This document shows positions 22,958 to 37,400 of a stretch of DNA of 64,000 nucleotides, piece by piece. Source of the stretch: Sclerodactyla briareus (lineage: Eukaryota > Echinodermata > Holothuroidea > Dendrochirotida > Sclerodactylidae). The position numbers and the translations under genes are program-made. The stretch's first letter is position 1. Each line of letters starts with the position of its first letter. Under the pieces are notes generated by a model. That model was not told the DNA's origin. It did not search any database and was given only the letters and a program-made list of their open reading frames with translations. Where the stretch lies: NCBI GenBank assembly GCA_026419785.1, contig JAODTK010002777.1, positions 496,001-560,000 on the forward strand. Direction: 5' to 3'.

Positions 22958-24400
22958 CAGGCAACGGTTCTACGGGGGGGCTTCAGCCCCCCAAATCCTC
23001 CTAGCCCCCCCAAAATTTCCTCGATTGATCTATCGTAATTTTCATTATAATAAATATCCAACACATTAAGTACTATTAGCACTGGCCAACTCAAAATATT
23101 TCGTTCAATTGGTTGTTTTATCGGTCCCAGTTGAGTCCCATAGATAAACGCTTGCCGCAAGTGCCCGAAATGTCAGTTTATACCCCATCAATCAATTTAA
23201 TGATAACACAGAAGGGGACTCTTGTGCGCGATTTTTTCCACATGGTACAATATAACCTAGCGTCCCGCGGCACACAACGAGTTCACATAACCTGGTATGA
23301 GGCCTTAAGTGAGAAGAGCGAGTTTTTGCAAGAAAAATAATGGCTTCGGCCAAGAAGCAGAGAAAGTTAACTTTTTTTCATAAGAAATCAGAAACATATA
23401 GGGAGAAGAACTTCAGACCAAACATCATCTTCGCCGTTGAAGCACAAGAGCAGAGAGCTGAAGTTCCAGAAGAGGTAGTAAGATGTGTTATGTTGTGAAA
23501 TGTAAATAGTTGTTCAATTCAAGTAACTGTCATTCTATCCACATCTAGGCCTATGCCGCTGTGGCCGATGGGGGTATAAGCGTGTAGGCTGATTTAGCTG
23601 TCCACGCAGGTGGTCGACATTTCACTTTTTGACATGAGGCGTTCGAGAAAATTATGCAGGTCTCAAAAGTTATGGCAGAAAGCGCTGATATTGATGTTAG
23701 AGATGAGCCTGTTAGACGAAGACCCAAGACACACCCCCGTCGTCTTGACGACTTCTTGCTGACCGAGGCCGTTGGGGAAGCACAAATGGCCAGGGATGCA
23801 GATCATACAGCATCATTACACAGAGGCATGTATGAATTAATCGACAAGATGGTGGCTGAGATTGAAATGAGATGAAACGGAGGTTTGTCCCGAACAAAGA
23901 TATAATATGGCTTGCATCGCAACATGTGACCAGCCAATCCAGAATCAGATAGTTTTCTCCGGCTTGCTGATATGACACCACTTGCCTGCAAAGTTCCCCA
24001 GACCTCACAACATCGAACAGATAACCTAGCGCACCAGGTGGCTGAGAACTCAAATGTTCTCAGCCGACATGCCAAATTCGACAGAGGCAGCATGAGCAGC
24101 CTTCATCGCTTACGGACTGCGTTTCCAGATCTTCTTCGGTTTTCCAATTGGTCTGCACCATTCGCATCTCCTCCGCTACAGCAGAGAAAAGAAGTTTGGT
24201 CACCATGAAGCGAAGGAAGACCTAATTATGTGCTACTATGGGCAACAGCGGCCTATCTCATTATGTGGATTGGCAATGAATGGAGCAACACCAACGAGAT
24301 GGTTCAAGACCCCGAGGAGTTGTCAACGAGTTCGCCAGAAAAGACGCCGTCTTTCATTAATGCTTTAAACCTAGTTGGTGGCGCCGCATCTGTGCAGTTT
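22958..24400 (+). mobile_element. hAT transposon remnant (ZMYM/DUF4371-type transposase)
   Basis: The probable left terminus is CAGGCAACGGTTCTACGGGG at 22958, followed by GGGGCTTCAGCCCCCC, an end style common in this hAT group. A plausible N-terminus starts at 23340 (MASAKKQRKLTFFHKK). Central pieces read LHRGMYELIDKMVAEIEMR (about 23817-23873) and SFLRLADMTPLACKVPQTSQ (about 23952-24010). The C-terminal dimerisation domain is recognisable as SATAEKRSLVTMKRRKT, then CATMGNSGLS (about 24170-24255), then a frame-shifted VVNEFARKDAVF (about 24318-24355). The spacing is far too short for a complete transposase, so a large internal part has been lost. No matching right terminus was found. Confidence 0.7.
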
Positions 24401-26000
24401 GACATGGTAGATCGACTGGCCTATACAAGTCAGCAAGATGTTTATTAAGAGCTGATAGTCTATACCGTAAAGGGCCCCCTTCCCCCAATTAAAACCTTTG
24501 CAATGAGTTTGCATTTATATGTTACGTGTTCAGGAAAAGATATAATATAGGTCTATGTGGAGCTGAATGTGCTGATCTACACATTATTCTGTGATATACT
24601 GTAATGTATAGACTAGTTACTCAAATACGGGTGTACCGTAGGTATAAGTATGGTTGTTACGGGAAACTGCAAAGCAAGTGGTGCTATACCAGTGCACGCG
24701 TCGAGTGTGCCTGTACAATAAGCGTCATCGTCATCTCCATTCTTTCCATCACGCTTCAGGTTTCCATACATCAGTTTGAAGCTTACCTCCAGTGAGGTAT
24801 TTCCTGATTGGTTCTTAGTGATTGGTATAAGCCCACCCGCCTTTTTTTTTGATTGTGTTTCAGTGAGAGTAGTGGGGTTCGGTTAGGGGTAAGAAGGGAT
24901 TAGAGATTATATATCAAAGAGCTTACACAGTTGTAGTGTGTGTCTTCCCGATTAGACCTTTGCATGTTCACGCAGAGAATGCGGTATTACTACGGCATGA
25001 CAAATTTATGCGGTCCGTCGTCTGGTGTAGTTTTTATATTCTATATCGGTGTCAGCTGACATGGAATCATTTTGGTCTAAGCTGTCATCCCAACTCATAA
25101 CGGTTGTGATTTGTGAAATTTGAATCCGTTGCTAACCTACTCATATCCCCAGGGATGGAGGGGTGGATAAAGATCTATTATATAGATATATATGATATTA
25201 ATTGTTACTTCGACAGTATTTTCTTGAAGAGAAATGGTTTCCCGCGGCAAATGAGGACAGAAAACGAACTCATTTTCATTCGAATAGCGCTCTCCCGATA
25301 TCTTAGGAGAATTAACAGGATTTTTTTCGTATTCAGATAATATTGACTGCATGTGAACTTGAACTAGTACTTGAAGGCCATTACAAAGCCAACACCTTAC
25401 CTATAATTCAGAGCAAATTTCACTTCCCTGCCTGGCCGGCCCCTGGGCGGTCAGTACTAGCTATGTTACGTATTTCAGAGCAACAGTGGGTAGTAATTGA
25501 TTGTCTGGCTTACAAGTTGGGTTCATATGCTTAGGGTGTAAAAAGTTCGAGTCTCCGATGAAAGCGTGTTTACAAGTGCTTCCTGTCATGCTTAGTACCC
25601 AGACGTTATACCTCTCTCTCTCTCACTGGGGTGAAGTTTCACTGTCACAAATTCACTGTTTGTTGTATATGTTATTATGATTACACGTAACTTTCAACTT
25701 CGGAATATGAAACTGTAGTATAGGGTGGACATGTTGCCTGTGCTGATGTTTTTTTTTTTTTTTTCAATGTTAGCATGTGCTAAGGTGATTAATTCGAGTC
25801 CCTCCTGATTTGATTGGATGCCATCCTTACTTGTCTGTACTGAAAAACATGCAGTCTGATTGACGACAGTTGTTACAGGACATTCGTTGTTGTGAATGCT
25901 TGCCGAGAAATTGCATATCAGGAGGGATCGTCAGGAAGTTACGGTCAGGATATTATTCAGTTATTACGCCATGTATATACCTAACTAGAGAGATGTTCAT

Positions 26001-26106
26001 CAGCATATTATTCGTAGTTGAAGACATTTTCATCATGAAGTCTAGGCATTATTATTCAGCATATTATTCGTAGTTGAAGACATTTTCATCATGAAGTCTA
26101 GGCATT
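26001..26106. repeat. Perfect 56 bp tandem duplication
   Basis: The 50 bases starting CAGCATATTATTCGTAGTTG at 26001 recur without change at 26057-26106, a period of 56 bp. Perfect identity in a window full of diverged repeats means a very recent duplication or an assembly artefact. Confidence 0.85.
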
Positions 26107-27515
26107 CTGCACAGAAACTTGCAAGCCTAAATGAGGTCATAACTGGGCGACCCCAGTGGGTCATTCCATACAGTGGGTCAATCTTTTAAATAAAAAATCT
26201 ACTGTGGAACAGGAAACTTCAGGCGGAGATGCTCTTTCGGTTGCAGGTTCGGGGTTACGTGTGGTCTTCTGTATGCCAGGACGTGCAAATTTAGCTGCCA
26301 TATTGTTGCGAAAATTGATAATAGACTATTCTGTAAAGTAAAATAAGTTCAACCAAAATTTGAACCGTAGCAGAATGAGAACTGACACACATCAATGTCA
26401 TGCTACAGAAAACACTATTAATAGCCAATCAAACCTCTTCAAGAAACTTCCTAATCTGCTTGACCACAGGCCAGACAGCGATCCCACACTCATGGATTCC
26501 CTTCAATAATGTCGCTACTCTAAAAACTTTTTGTCAACCAGAACCTGATCATTGCTCTAAATGGGAGGATTATCCAACACCCAGATGGAATCGAGAGAGG
26601 CTGTTCCGGGGGGGGGGGTGGGGGGGGGTATCTGGCAGTCTGAGATTTCAAAAATTTCTTGTACGCTACGCGCCAACCTATGGTGGCGCTCTGCTTAGAT
26701 TCTACAAAACTATTAGCCCCCACAAAATATTTCCTCTAGAACCACACTGATGAGGCCCACAGGGAAGAAGGTTGGCCTGTAGTATTGTATGCCTAATAAA
26801 GTCATGACTGAAAGACGATATTCACCAATTATCACAGACTATGAACAAATAAGTAGATGAAAGCAAGTTCTGTGATTCTCAATACAATAGACCTTCACTT
26901 TTTCATAGCTAAAATGTAATGTACCTGTGGTGCTGCTACTTATAACGTCATTTTCATTTCAGAATTTGCAACTTAAAAATAATATGTTTACAATTCACCA
27001 TAGGTCATAATTGTGTTAGTAATACTTGTTAGTCATAGCCCAATTAGCAGGGGAAAAACATCTGGGCAGAAAGTTAAACGGTGTTACATAAACAGTGTTA
27101 CGAAAACAAAAACAAGCTGCAGATCATACGCCATGGAGAACATCACAGAATCACATGGTCAACACTTCTTCCTAGGTTATTAACGAAACACTTTTCCTGG
27201 AAACACCACATTCTTTCTCATTTCATTTCACATTAACCCATAGTGCAAGTCTCTTACTCCTCAAGCAATTGGAGAGATAACATATTCTTCTGAATACTGC
27301 CCCTCTTCCAAAAATGACCCCAAGGTGTGGAAGCACTATTCTGAACATCGACATGATCAAAAAATGAGGCAAACATTACGTTAACGTTAACAGTGGTCCT
27401 GTTTTAGCTCACAACTGCACAAAGTCGGCAATATCCATTGCAGATAAATGATTAATATCGCAATGTATGGGTAGAGAGTAACTGTTGGCAGTGAAGTTTA
27501 GGTGATACAGCATTG

Positions 27516-27521
27516 TTTATT
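27516..27521 (-). promoter_or_regulatory. Candidate polyadenylation signal for ATG7
   Basis: AATAAA on the minus strand lies about 850 bp past the ATG7 stop codon. It is one candidate only; no transcript evidence can be seen from the sequence. Confidence 0.25.
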
Positions 27522-28366
27522 CAGTCAACAATGCATGGTAAACAATGCCAATGGAGGCGATTAAGATTAGGCCTGATGTTTATAGCCTACTGTGTATTCA
27601 TATTAATAACACTAGGGTAAATGCGTTTGTGTCTCGGCTTATTTTCATCAGTGCCGCCCGGCAGCATTTGTAATGACTATGTATTAATCGGTGCTCAATA
27701 TCAGGAATTTAACAGATGCGTAACCATGATAATGTGGCGCATACTAGAATGAATTCTGAAATGAACAACATAATGACTGTTCATAATAGTAATCCCATTC
27801 CATCTCAGCAAATGGGATGGGAATAAAAGTTACGCAAGCCCACCGATTCATGCTCTTCACCTACTCGATAGGCATTATGCAACTGGTGAATATTGGAAGG
27901 TGCCTTTTGCATGACATCACAATCAAGTTCCAATCGGATGTGATCCTATAAATAAACAATCATAAACATATTGTAGTGCCGATATAGTGTAGTCGATGCC
28001 GAATGGCACTGGGCAATTTTTGTTCTGACGCCATGAAAATGCTTCATGACACCACAACGAATAGTCCCCAAATATATTGCCTCCCCAATGGAAAATATCT
28101 AGATAATAACATTTTTACAATGGAGCATGCTATAAAATAGAACGCAATAATACTGGCGTGAACTGTAAACATCAATCAATTCCCCAATCGCCTTGAGACT
28201 TTCGATAAATAATTGTTCTCTGGCAATGCAACCATTTACAATTGAATGTAATGTCTATACAACCCTGAGAATTGTGACTAATCATACATGAACTCTGCAC
28301 CCCTGATACCTGACACATCAATTAATGGTTTCTTGCAGTAGGTCTGTCACCACAGTTGGACATCCT

Positions 28367-28411
28367 TCAATCTGTAGACTTCATGCTGTCATCGTCGCTG
28401 AAGGCAATAAT
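28367..28411 (-). CDS. ATG7: ATG7 last coding exon with stop
   Basis: After the acceptor CTGTTTTTACAG the frame reads [14 protein letters not shown] and then TGA (28369-28367). It matches the acidic end of human ATG7 (IWDMSDDETI). Phase 0 agrees with the preceding exon. Confidence 0.9.
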   Translation of the reverse strand: MIAFSDDDSMKSTD

Positions 28412-31400
28412 CTGTAAAAACAGGATTCATCATTGATTTGTGTCAGTTATTTGAGGTCAGTACTCGTATAGTCGGTAATCCATTGGTTGCAACCTCTCAT
28501 CTGACCATCACCCCCACCTGTCATCTCTGAGTAGCTGCTGTTCCAATTTGTCAAACTGAACCTACATGGGCTAAAAATATGAGGAAACTTGTACAAAACT
28601 CATTTAGGCATTTCTCATCTGGATGCTTCAAGATCTATCAACATTATTTTCGAGGTGATTTTTGTGGTCATCCAGCTTAGTGAAAACGGCAGATTACGAG
28701 GGACGTGGAGGGCCTTTGATCAGAGAGTTCTATTTATTGGTGACTGAGCACACAAGTGGCTATTCCCTAGGCTGGTTATAGGGTAAGAAGTGCCATCCAT
28801 CGGTCAGGTTAACCCGTGCTTAGGACACTCTTAGACAGAATTGTAATCTCGATGCATTGGAATGCTCAAATGAATGCGATGGCACTATTGGGCTCGCATA
28901 TGACTGCATCTGAAATTTCAAACAATTCTGGAGTTTGTAAAAGGTCCTAAATGTAAAGAAAATGATAGAAGCGGCAAATATAAAATGGAAGCAGAATGAC
29001 AAGAAACCCACCAAAATGGATGTATAAGGTTGAACAATGATACTTCAGTGTGTGCGGTGTTTGCAAAAGGTGAACAACAAGACTCACAGGGCAAAACTAA
29101 TGGAAAGAATATGTAGCCAATGATAACCATGTGATAATCTTGCTTGTCCCAGGAAAGAGGAGGGTGGGGGTGTAATAACTGTTGTATGCCCTTTTCGCCT
29201 GATCCCTCTTTCCAGCAGCTTCCTACACAGTCCACCGAGAAAGCTTCACTGAAAACCTGTATGGAAACTTGCCATGCAAACCGACTCCTCCAAGAACCCC
29301 TCTAGTACCTCAGTTATTTAAAAGATGACTGTAGGTTGGCTTTGACAACAGTAATATTGTCCCTGGTCCAAACCATAGAGCTATTAACTGGAAAGGTCGC
29401 CAGCCAGTGTTTCATGGTTCAATTTAGAGATTGTTAGTGAACACACAACAGAAGTTGGTGCTGTACTATATAATGTACATTCACTGAGCAGTATATTTTG
29501 CGTCCCCATGGAAACGAGCATTGTGTGAACCATTTTTACGCCAAACTGTGACCACGATTTTGCAAGGCGAACAACCACATAGATTCATAGTATGGAAATG
29601 GCATATTTGTGCACACAGTTGGGATACCACTGCGAGAAGTGTTTCCCTGACTGGTAATTTGAAAACAGCATTAGGGAAGATAAAAGGATAGTGCAGAGAA
29701 CAATACAAGCCAATATTACAAATCGATTACGTCCGAATAAACATCACCAAGACTGAAATACAACTTAACGGAGTGAGGAAAAAGCTAATCAACAAGGAGC
29801 TTCAATTGGAGTCAAGTGAAACTTATTTTTCAATCACATAAGGAGATCATTGTATATTTCTATTTTCCGTTGGTGAACATGCAAGAAACTTGAACTACTG
29901 AGTTAATGAATCACAAATGGCTCTTGTTCGTATTATACGTTTTCTGGGTCCCGTGCTGGTAAGCTAGCAATTTGTGATGTATGCTAGGAATCGACTGATG
30001 TGCTAGGGAAAATGCCTCCGTCACAGACCAGCATATTGCATCAACGTACACCACAAGTTCCCTGCATTTTGTAGGTATCTATTCAATCACCCTTTTCTTG
30101 ATGCCCATTGTTCACTGGTTTCTGGGCAATGGATAGCTAGGAACTCAATTTGCCATCGTCCCATTAACATGCAGAGACATGGGACAGAGCCTTCGTAGAA
30201 AGCTCCATATACAATAGCAGTATTTCCTATTTTCCAGTCTTTAGTATGGCCCGACCAGGTCAAAGTGCAAATCTCTAATGGTAGGTTATGCCCAATGACA
30301 CATCAACGCAGTATATGAAGGGGCCAACATAGTTCATGTCCTCTCCTCTGATCACCGTTCATGACAGGTGGGAAATACCAGGAGCATATTCTTTGGGCCC
30401 ACAAGGGTTCTTGGTGGGCAGGTGATTTATCGTCCTCGTCCCATCAGTCTCATTCCTGCTACTAGAATAGTCGATCCGTGATCTCTCTAGACAGTTTGAG
30501 GTTTGTTAAGATATCTGCAGAGGGACCATGCAGATCCCCCTCCTTGCCCCCGCCCCAATCCACTTTTGACCGAAGAGCAATTGTTCCATGTACTGCCTCA
30601 ACCCATCTCTAAAGGATTTTATTGTACTGGATTGTTTTCTGACCCACATATTATAACTCCTAAAATAATTTACTTATGAACAAGCAGTACTTTCTAAAGG
30701 CAAATGGTCATGTAACAGATTTGCTTTAAACTAGCACAGGTGGAAAGAGGAAATACCAAACCCTCACACCCCATAGATCTCATCTATGGTTAGTTTGGTA
30801 CAAGATTTTCAAGAATGTTTAACATTGACTTGTATTAAAGGGAATTTTGCAGTTCCTCCTGTTGCAGATTGTGCCTCATCAGCTGAAATTCGGTCTGGGG
30901 TTTCAGCTGTCAATGAAATAAATGGAAACTAGTCATTATCACATGGCTATTATCCTTGAACAACCAGGTAGCCAGCCCCATATGGTTATCTAGAAATGAT
31001 ACTTGTGAGCACATTAGCCCTGCCCATCCACACAGACATGAACTCATCAAACTGGGCCTCTCACCTCAGAGTAATCTATATCTTGGTGCAGAGCAGTCAG
31101 CCCAGTATGGTCCTCTAGAATGAAGGTTGGTTGAAGACTTGCAGAAGGAACTTGAACCCTTGGCTCTTGTATGCAGATGTACAGACTCAGAGCAAGCAGT
31201 ACACTTGTTGAAGGCTAGCGACGCTGGCAGGATGGTATGGAAGCGAGACAGAACCCACGGATCTGCCAGGAGGATTCATCAGCAAATGAACGTGAGATAT
31301 TTGGGGGAGCTGAGGTAACTCCTTTACAAGCAGTTTAGGACTATGAAATATTAAATGCAAATGCAAATGAGACCTTCCACTCTACACAGTACAATACATA

Positions 31401-34400
31401 CTTTTCCATACTCTACTTACCTTGTTCATTGGCATCTGAAACATGACATTATAACTGGTTACTCAGGGGTCGTTAACATCTCGAGAATTGCCACCACCCA
31501 CACAGAGCAATCAAAGGAGAATCAATGGCATTCCGAAGTGTCTATGGTCAATGAGAAAATTAAAATTGGAATTGTTTTTTAGAACTTGGGTAATTGAAGC
31601 AGTGCTCAATGGTTTTGATTTGGTCGCCCATGAGCAACCATCTTGAGGAACCAATAGAGCAATCTTTGATGATCAGCCAGACATTCCTTGCATGGTTCAT
31701 CATGGTGCAGGACGGGTGTCATACCTGGTGTGGGACCAGTCCAAGTGGTGATATCAAGGAAGCATTGAGGTGGTCATCCTTAGCACTGGTATCCGCAGCT
31801 GCTGCACCCCTAAAGAGAGGAAAAGAGTATTTGAAGAAAAGTTTTTTTTAAGAGGATTCTTAAATATATTCAAGTCATCATCAACATATTCGTTTTAAAA
31901 CGTCTGTTATCCATGTTGACATTGGTTGGACGGACACATGTGACTCTTCCAAACACATCTGTCTCTAGCAAGACCACAACTAATACCCTTCTGTAAATTT
32001 TTCTGGACAACCCTCATTCCAAGTCTTCCTGGGTCTCCTATGACCTCTGAACAAGTGATCTATAAATATCTGCACCTACTACCCCATTATCCTCCTTCAT
32101 CCTCTCTATGCGACCAAAACATTTCAATCATTCCCTCTGCACATAATCACTAACCTTACAGAGCCTAAGCCTCTTCTGACTATGAACAACCCTATGATAC
32201 ACATTGCAGATTCCTCTCTAGTTTTCGGAGATCATCAGCCCTGACTGCCCAGGTATCACTACCGTACAGACGTACCCTCCTACCACAGCCTCAATCAACC
32301 TACCCTTAGTGGACACACATTTGAAATAGTTGTAAACAGTAATTGTCGAAAATCAATAGTTGCAAACTGAGATTGTTCAAAGGTGGGCTACAAAATTAGT
32401 TCACTATCTGCGAGATTTGCTGTAATGATGAAAGACTGCAGCATTGGTATCTCTCAATGGAGCTGGGGCAGATTTGGGGCGATTCGATTCAGGTTTTCCA
32501 AATTGTCCATGGCTTTTGTGACCTTTCTTTCAACTACTCATTTTAATTCTCTGATTTTATCACTAATAGGGGCCATTGTCTCAAGCTTTGTGGTGAACGT
32601 TGCAGATTAGACATTCAGCAGTATTTCTTTTTGCAAAGAGTGATTAATGAGTGGAATAGCCTCCCTGCAGATGTTGTTTGGTCTAAGAGTGTTAATGCAG
32701 ATGCCTTCAATAACGTCTTTGACTTGATTTCAAGGAATTGTGGGAGAATTCTTTTCCTGGTTGTTGTTTCAGGTCATTCATGAGGACTTTTCCTACTAAA
32801 CTAAACCCTCAAATCACCAGGAGTTTTCCCTCTGAATTTGTCTGAAAGGCATCTCGGTGAAAACACTTAAAACTCATCTGTTTCCTTTTGTTCGTCACGC
32901 CAGGGTCAGGACACCCATGTCACCCAAGCATGTAGTTCACTTCTCCTCAGGCTCAAACTGGCTGAAAGACACTGTCATAAGCCGGTGTACCCGGTAAAGA
33001 AATTTCTACCTTTTCCTCCCAAGGTGGTTCATTCAGTGCCTCACACTTGTGTGGTATTTGTCTTTTGTGTTAAGTTTGCAGTTGAGTTCTGTTGTATTGT
33101 TGGCCCTTGGAGTGCCCTGAGAGATGGGGATCTGTTGAGGAACTGCCTCAACAGTCACTCAACTGGGGCCATGACAGTGGCCTCATTGTATACAGAATGT
33201 GACCTTCCTCATTCCCCGCTAATACCCATGAGGATCCTCACAAAAATTTTAATTTTTGTGTCAAGGTTATAAAACACATCAACACATGTAAATTGTATTG
33301 TCAGACGAGCGCTTTTGATGATCGTTGCCTTTATTGCGAGTTGTATTTAGCGCTATATAAATGCTTTATTTATTTATTTATCATTATTACATGTTTTAAA
33401 GTGCCTGGTTCTGACATGGCCCAAGGTCTCTCCTTTTCTTTAGTCCCCTCCCTACACAGACAGAAAATACCATGGCCACAATTCACAATCCTCAGCTGAC
33501 AGGAGCACCAAGTAGACAGAGAGAAAATATTATTGATACACACGAACATTTTGTGGACAGACGATAACAATGCAGTAAACAGCACAGGTTCTCAAGGAAC
33601 AACCTGTGAGCCAATTGCAAAGTGCTATTCAGTGGCCAGCAAGGATTCAAATGATGGTGGCCTATGCCCATGAATGTGGCAGGCCATTTTCATGAATTTT
33701 GGCTACTAGAGTTACAAACTCCACAGAGGCGGCCCTCGGCCAGAAAACCTTGGGATCCCTTGTCATACAGTGTCATAAAAAAGTTGTTAATCCACATTGT
33801 TATTACACGGATTGGATTAGTTCACATTCCAAATGTGAGTAGCTTTGAAAAATCTTGGGTTACAGAATAATATTTCCATAGACCATACTCAAAAATACAT
33901 ACAGAGGGCGTTTACGAGCAACTTCATTCAAAAGTTAAACACACTAAATTTGCACTCTGTGAACACATGAGATGACAAGTTTAAAAAAAAAAAAACATTT
34001 TTTTCTTTTTTTTTGTTTTTTTTCATGAAACTGAGTTCTGTGTAATCAAGCAACAAAGTGTACTGCTGCACAAAAGGCAATGTAAAATTGGTACAGAGAA
34101 CAAAAATATATTGACAACGGCTCCTTTACAGAATATCATTCCTGCATAAAACTGACAAATGTTGTCGACATTATAAACATCTTGCTCTCTGGAGGTTTCA
34201 ACTTAAAGCGCTTTCACACCAGGCGCGACGCGACGCGACGCGACGCGATAAAAAGGTGGCAGGACCTTTCACACTGGCGGGCGATGTTTTTATCGCTCAG
34301 CGATGTTTTTGTGGCGCGCGCGGGAGATATTTTGTCATGTGATCGTAGAACATTTATAGCAGTCTTTGAATCATCTATATAATCACAATACCCACTTTTC

Positions 34401-37400
34401 AGTTTTTGGGAGACTGGATTCCAATAGAAGAACTATTCAAGTATTGTTAATCACAGTTTTTCTTTCATTCACAGAAGGTTGGAAGGAAAAATAGGTGTTC
34501 ATCAGTTCATGATGGATGAACACCTATCTAGTGGTGGCGATGAAAAAAAATAAGAGAGGGGTGAAGGATGTGTCACCCGCTACCTCCCCCCCTACCTCAA
34601 TGTTTTTCAAGTGTTCCAAAAAGCGAGGTGAATTTTGAAACAAGGCTGAACTCTTCTTGCTTAAAACACTCGGGAAGTGCCGTTTTCCGGTCATCTGGGG
34701 GGTTGAAAAATCACAAGTTTACTTGTACGCTCCGTGCCAACCGATGGTGGCGCTCCCCTTAGATAGTCGACGAACTTCCCCCTGGGTAAAAGCTGGCTAC
34801 AGAACTGGCATGAGCGCAGTAATGCTGCTTCCATTTTTCTGCCGAAGCTGATGGGCAAGGATGGAGAAAGGACATGCACCCAGGCCCCCTGTAAATACGC
34901 CGCTGCATCTATCCCTATCTGCTCAACCTTTCACTTTAATTGTACCTTTTTCTTCTTCAGCTTCCCACTCTCGCTCCTTCTATACTATAGTGACAATCAC
35001 CATAATTTTCTTTATCAGCCTCCATTCCCAACCGGGTAATAACCATCCGGTTCCTTCTCCTATACATCCATGATATCCACTTTTCTAGAACGATATCATG
35101 GAACATTTCCCTAACCGATCATGGATATACAGAGCGCGCTGATTGGTCACCGAAAAATATCGCTCGCAACACTCAGCGACAAGCGACAAAAAGTTGAAAT
35201 TATTTCAACTCGAAAATATCGCGTCGCGTTGCGCGCCGGTGTGAAAGGTCCTAACTAATCTTATTGTTTTCAACTTTTTATCGCGTCGTATCGCGTCGCG
35301 TCGCGTCGCGCGCCAGTGTGAAAGGGCCTTTACCGTGCGATTCCAGCACAGAAACATTTGATAATGTAGAAAGTACCTTACAGTAAGGCGATGGCGCTGT
35401 TTCACTTGATGCTGACACTTCTACCCATAATGCTGTGGGCGGCAGCGTCTGCGATGAGGTCTATGAACTTCTTACCCATTAGGATGTTGCAGTAGAGTGA
35501 CTAGGAGCTCTACAGCCAGGGCTCCAGCTACCATGGACAGACCTGGTCGGGACACGGTGCACTGCTGGTCCAAAGTACGGTCTTTGGTAGACTGAGAGAG
35601 AGAGAAAATATGAGAAATAAATGGAGGGTGGGGGGTTGGGGGGGGGGGTGGAAAACAGAGCAAAGAGACTGAGCAACCACAAAAATAGTAATTCAGAAAC
35701 TAGTCGGTTTTCATTTTCAGTTGAAGGTAATTAACACTGGTTGTGCAGTGGGGGTCAAAATATAGCCCAATTACCTACACGGCCTGACTGGATGATTCAC
35801 CAACACCATGCAATTCAGGCGTCCTTTTTTTCACTGAAAGAACTAGGGTTATATGGCTGAAATTTCCAACCATCTGTTGGACCCAAAAGAGTATGGCCAG
35901 CTTAAAGATGTAGGATAAAGGACTTTCCCAACTCAAGAGATTTTGCATAATGGCATTAAGTTGCTCCATTGTATTGGATGACTCAAAACAGAAATGAACC
36001 CCAGTCCTTCATATGTAGACATATGCACCTTAGTCAATATCATAACATTAAAATGCAGGCGTGAACTGGTTCACAAGGTTCTCGTGGCAACTTGCACAGA
36101 CTTCTAGTGGCATGAAAAAAAGTAGAGATTTATCAATCAGTAGTTGTAAATGGGAAGACCACATTTCCTTGACAAGCCTTATCCCTTATCAACTGTCTGA
36201 TATGGACTACCATTACCAGACACTATGGATATCAGTACTTACATTGCCAGGGGCCACCACATCATTACAGAAGTAGCACCCCAACCTGTCTCCTGGTATT
36301 GCTGACAGGTTGACTGGTTCAGGGGGTGGGCTACTGCTGGAAGCACTCTTCAAACCATGTCTGAGGACCAGATAGGTGTCAAACCCCAGGGCTGCATTGA
36401 TTACCAGCTGAAGAAAGAAGAAAACATTTCTTCCAGTATTATAAGACGAGTGCTTCAAGAACTGATCAGCCATGTCATTTTTCAGTGGTTGTTTTATTTT
36501 GCCTTTAGTATGTTTCGACCAACCTGATCTTAGAGGCCGAAGGAGAGCAAAATGCCAGTTAACAGATAATAACGGCAAAATCTGAAAGCATATATAGAGG
36601 TGACTGGAGTTTACCAGCTCTAAGTGCGCTACCTATAAATTACACTAATCAGTGACCAATCTCAACTTCAGTAGGAACCATGTCTATTGAGTTGTTCAGA
36701 AATGTGACTGGAATTGCCTAAATTATGCAATTTAGACATAATACTGACATCACTTAATACATTTTATGGAAAATTCAACTAACTCAAAAGTGTTGCAAAA
36801 ATTAGGGAAATTAATAGATACATTGAATAACCCCAAACACTCAAATACAATAAAATTTGGGGACTAAAGGTGGGCCATACCCATCAGATTTCATGAAAAT
36901 GGAATGAAGTTCGCATAAATTATGCAAATTTGAAACATAGAATGACTTCCAAAGACCTCAACTCTATGTTGAAAATTTGGGGGATAAAGGTGAACCATAC
37001 CCACCATGTTCCATGGAAATCCAGCAAAGGCTTCGCATAAATTATGCGAATCAGACACAATGAATGACCTTAAGTGACAGCAATCATTGTTTAGAGACAG
37101 AAAGTAGCTATATTCACTAAGTTTTGTGACAAATAATTATACAATGCTTTCCTCATGTGATTGAAAAATTTAAAGTGTCACTTGACAGCCCCTCCAATTG
37201 AAGCTCCGTGTTAATTGGCTTTTTGATTCCTTGACAAATTAAAATATTTTACGCTGAAAATCTAATGAGCTCATCTTATGTCTGTACCTACGTGCCACCC
37301 CAAATCACCATAGCACCTACGGTCCATCAGTCATTTTGTTAACAAGCCTAAACAATAAATTTAATGGAGAAAAGGTTAATTGCCCCACTAATCAGTAAGT

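Larger units (their letters stand above)
24400..28366. other. Mostly single-copy; no gene recognised; probable ATG7 3' UTR at the right end
   Basis: I see no further exon. The stretch holds a poly-T run (about 25749-25764), a recent 56 bp tandem duplication (26001-26106), a G-rich run (26609-26630) and an ~80 bp repeat (about 26640-26720, GTACGCTACGCGCCAACC) also present at about 34695-34775. From about 26.8 to 28.37 kb it is AT-rich and repeat-poor, which fits a 3' UTR and downstream flank of ATG7. Confidence 0.4.
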
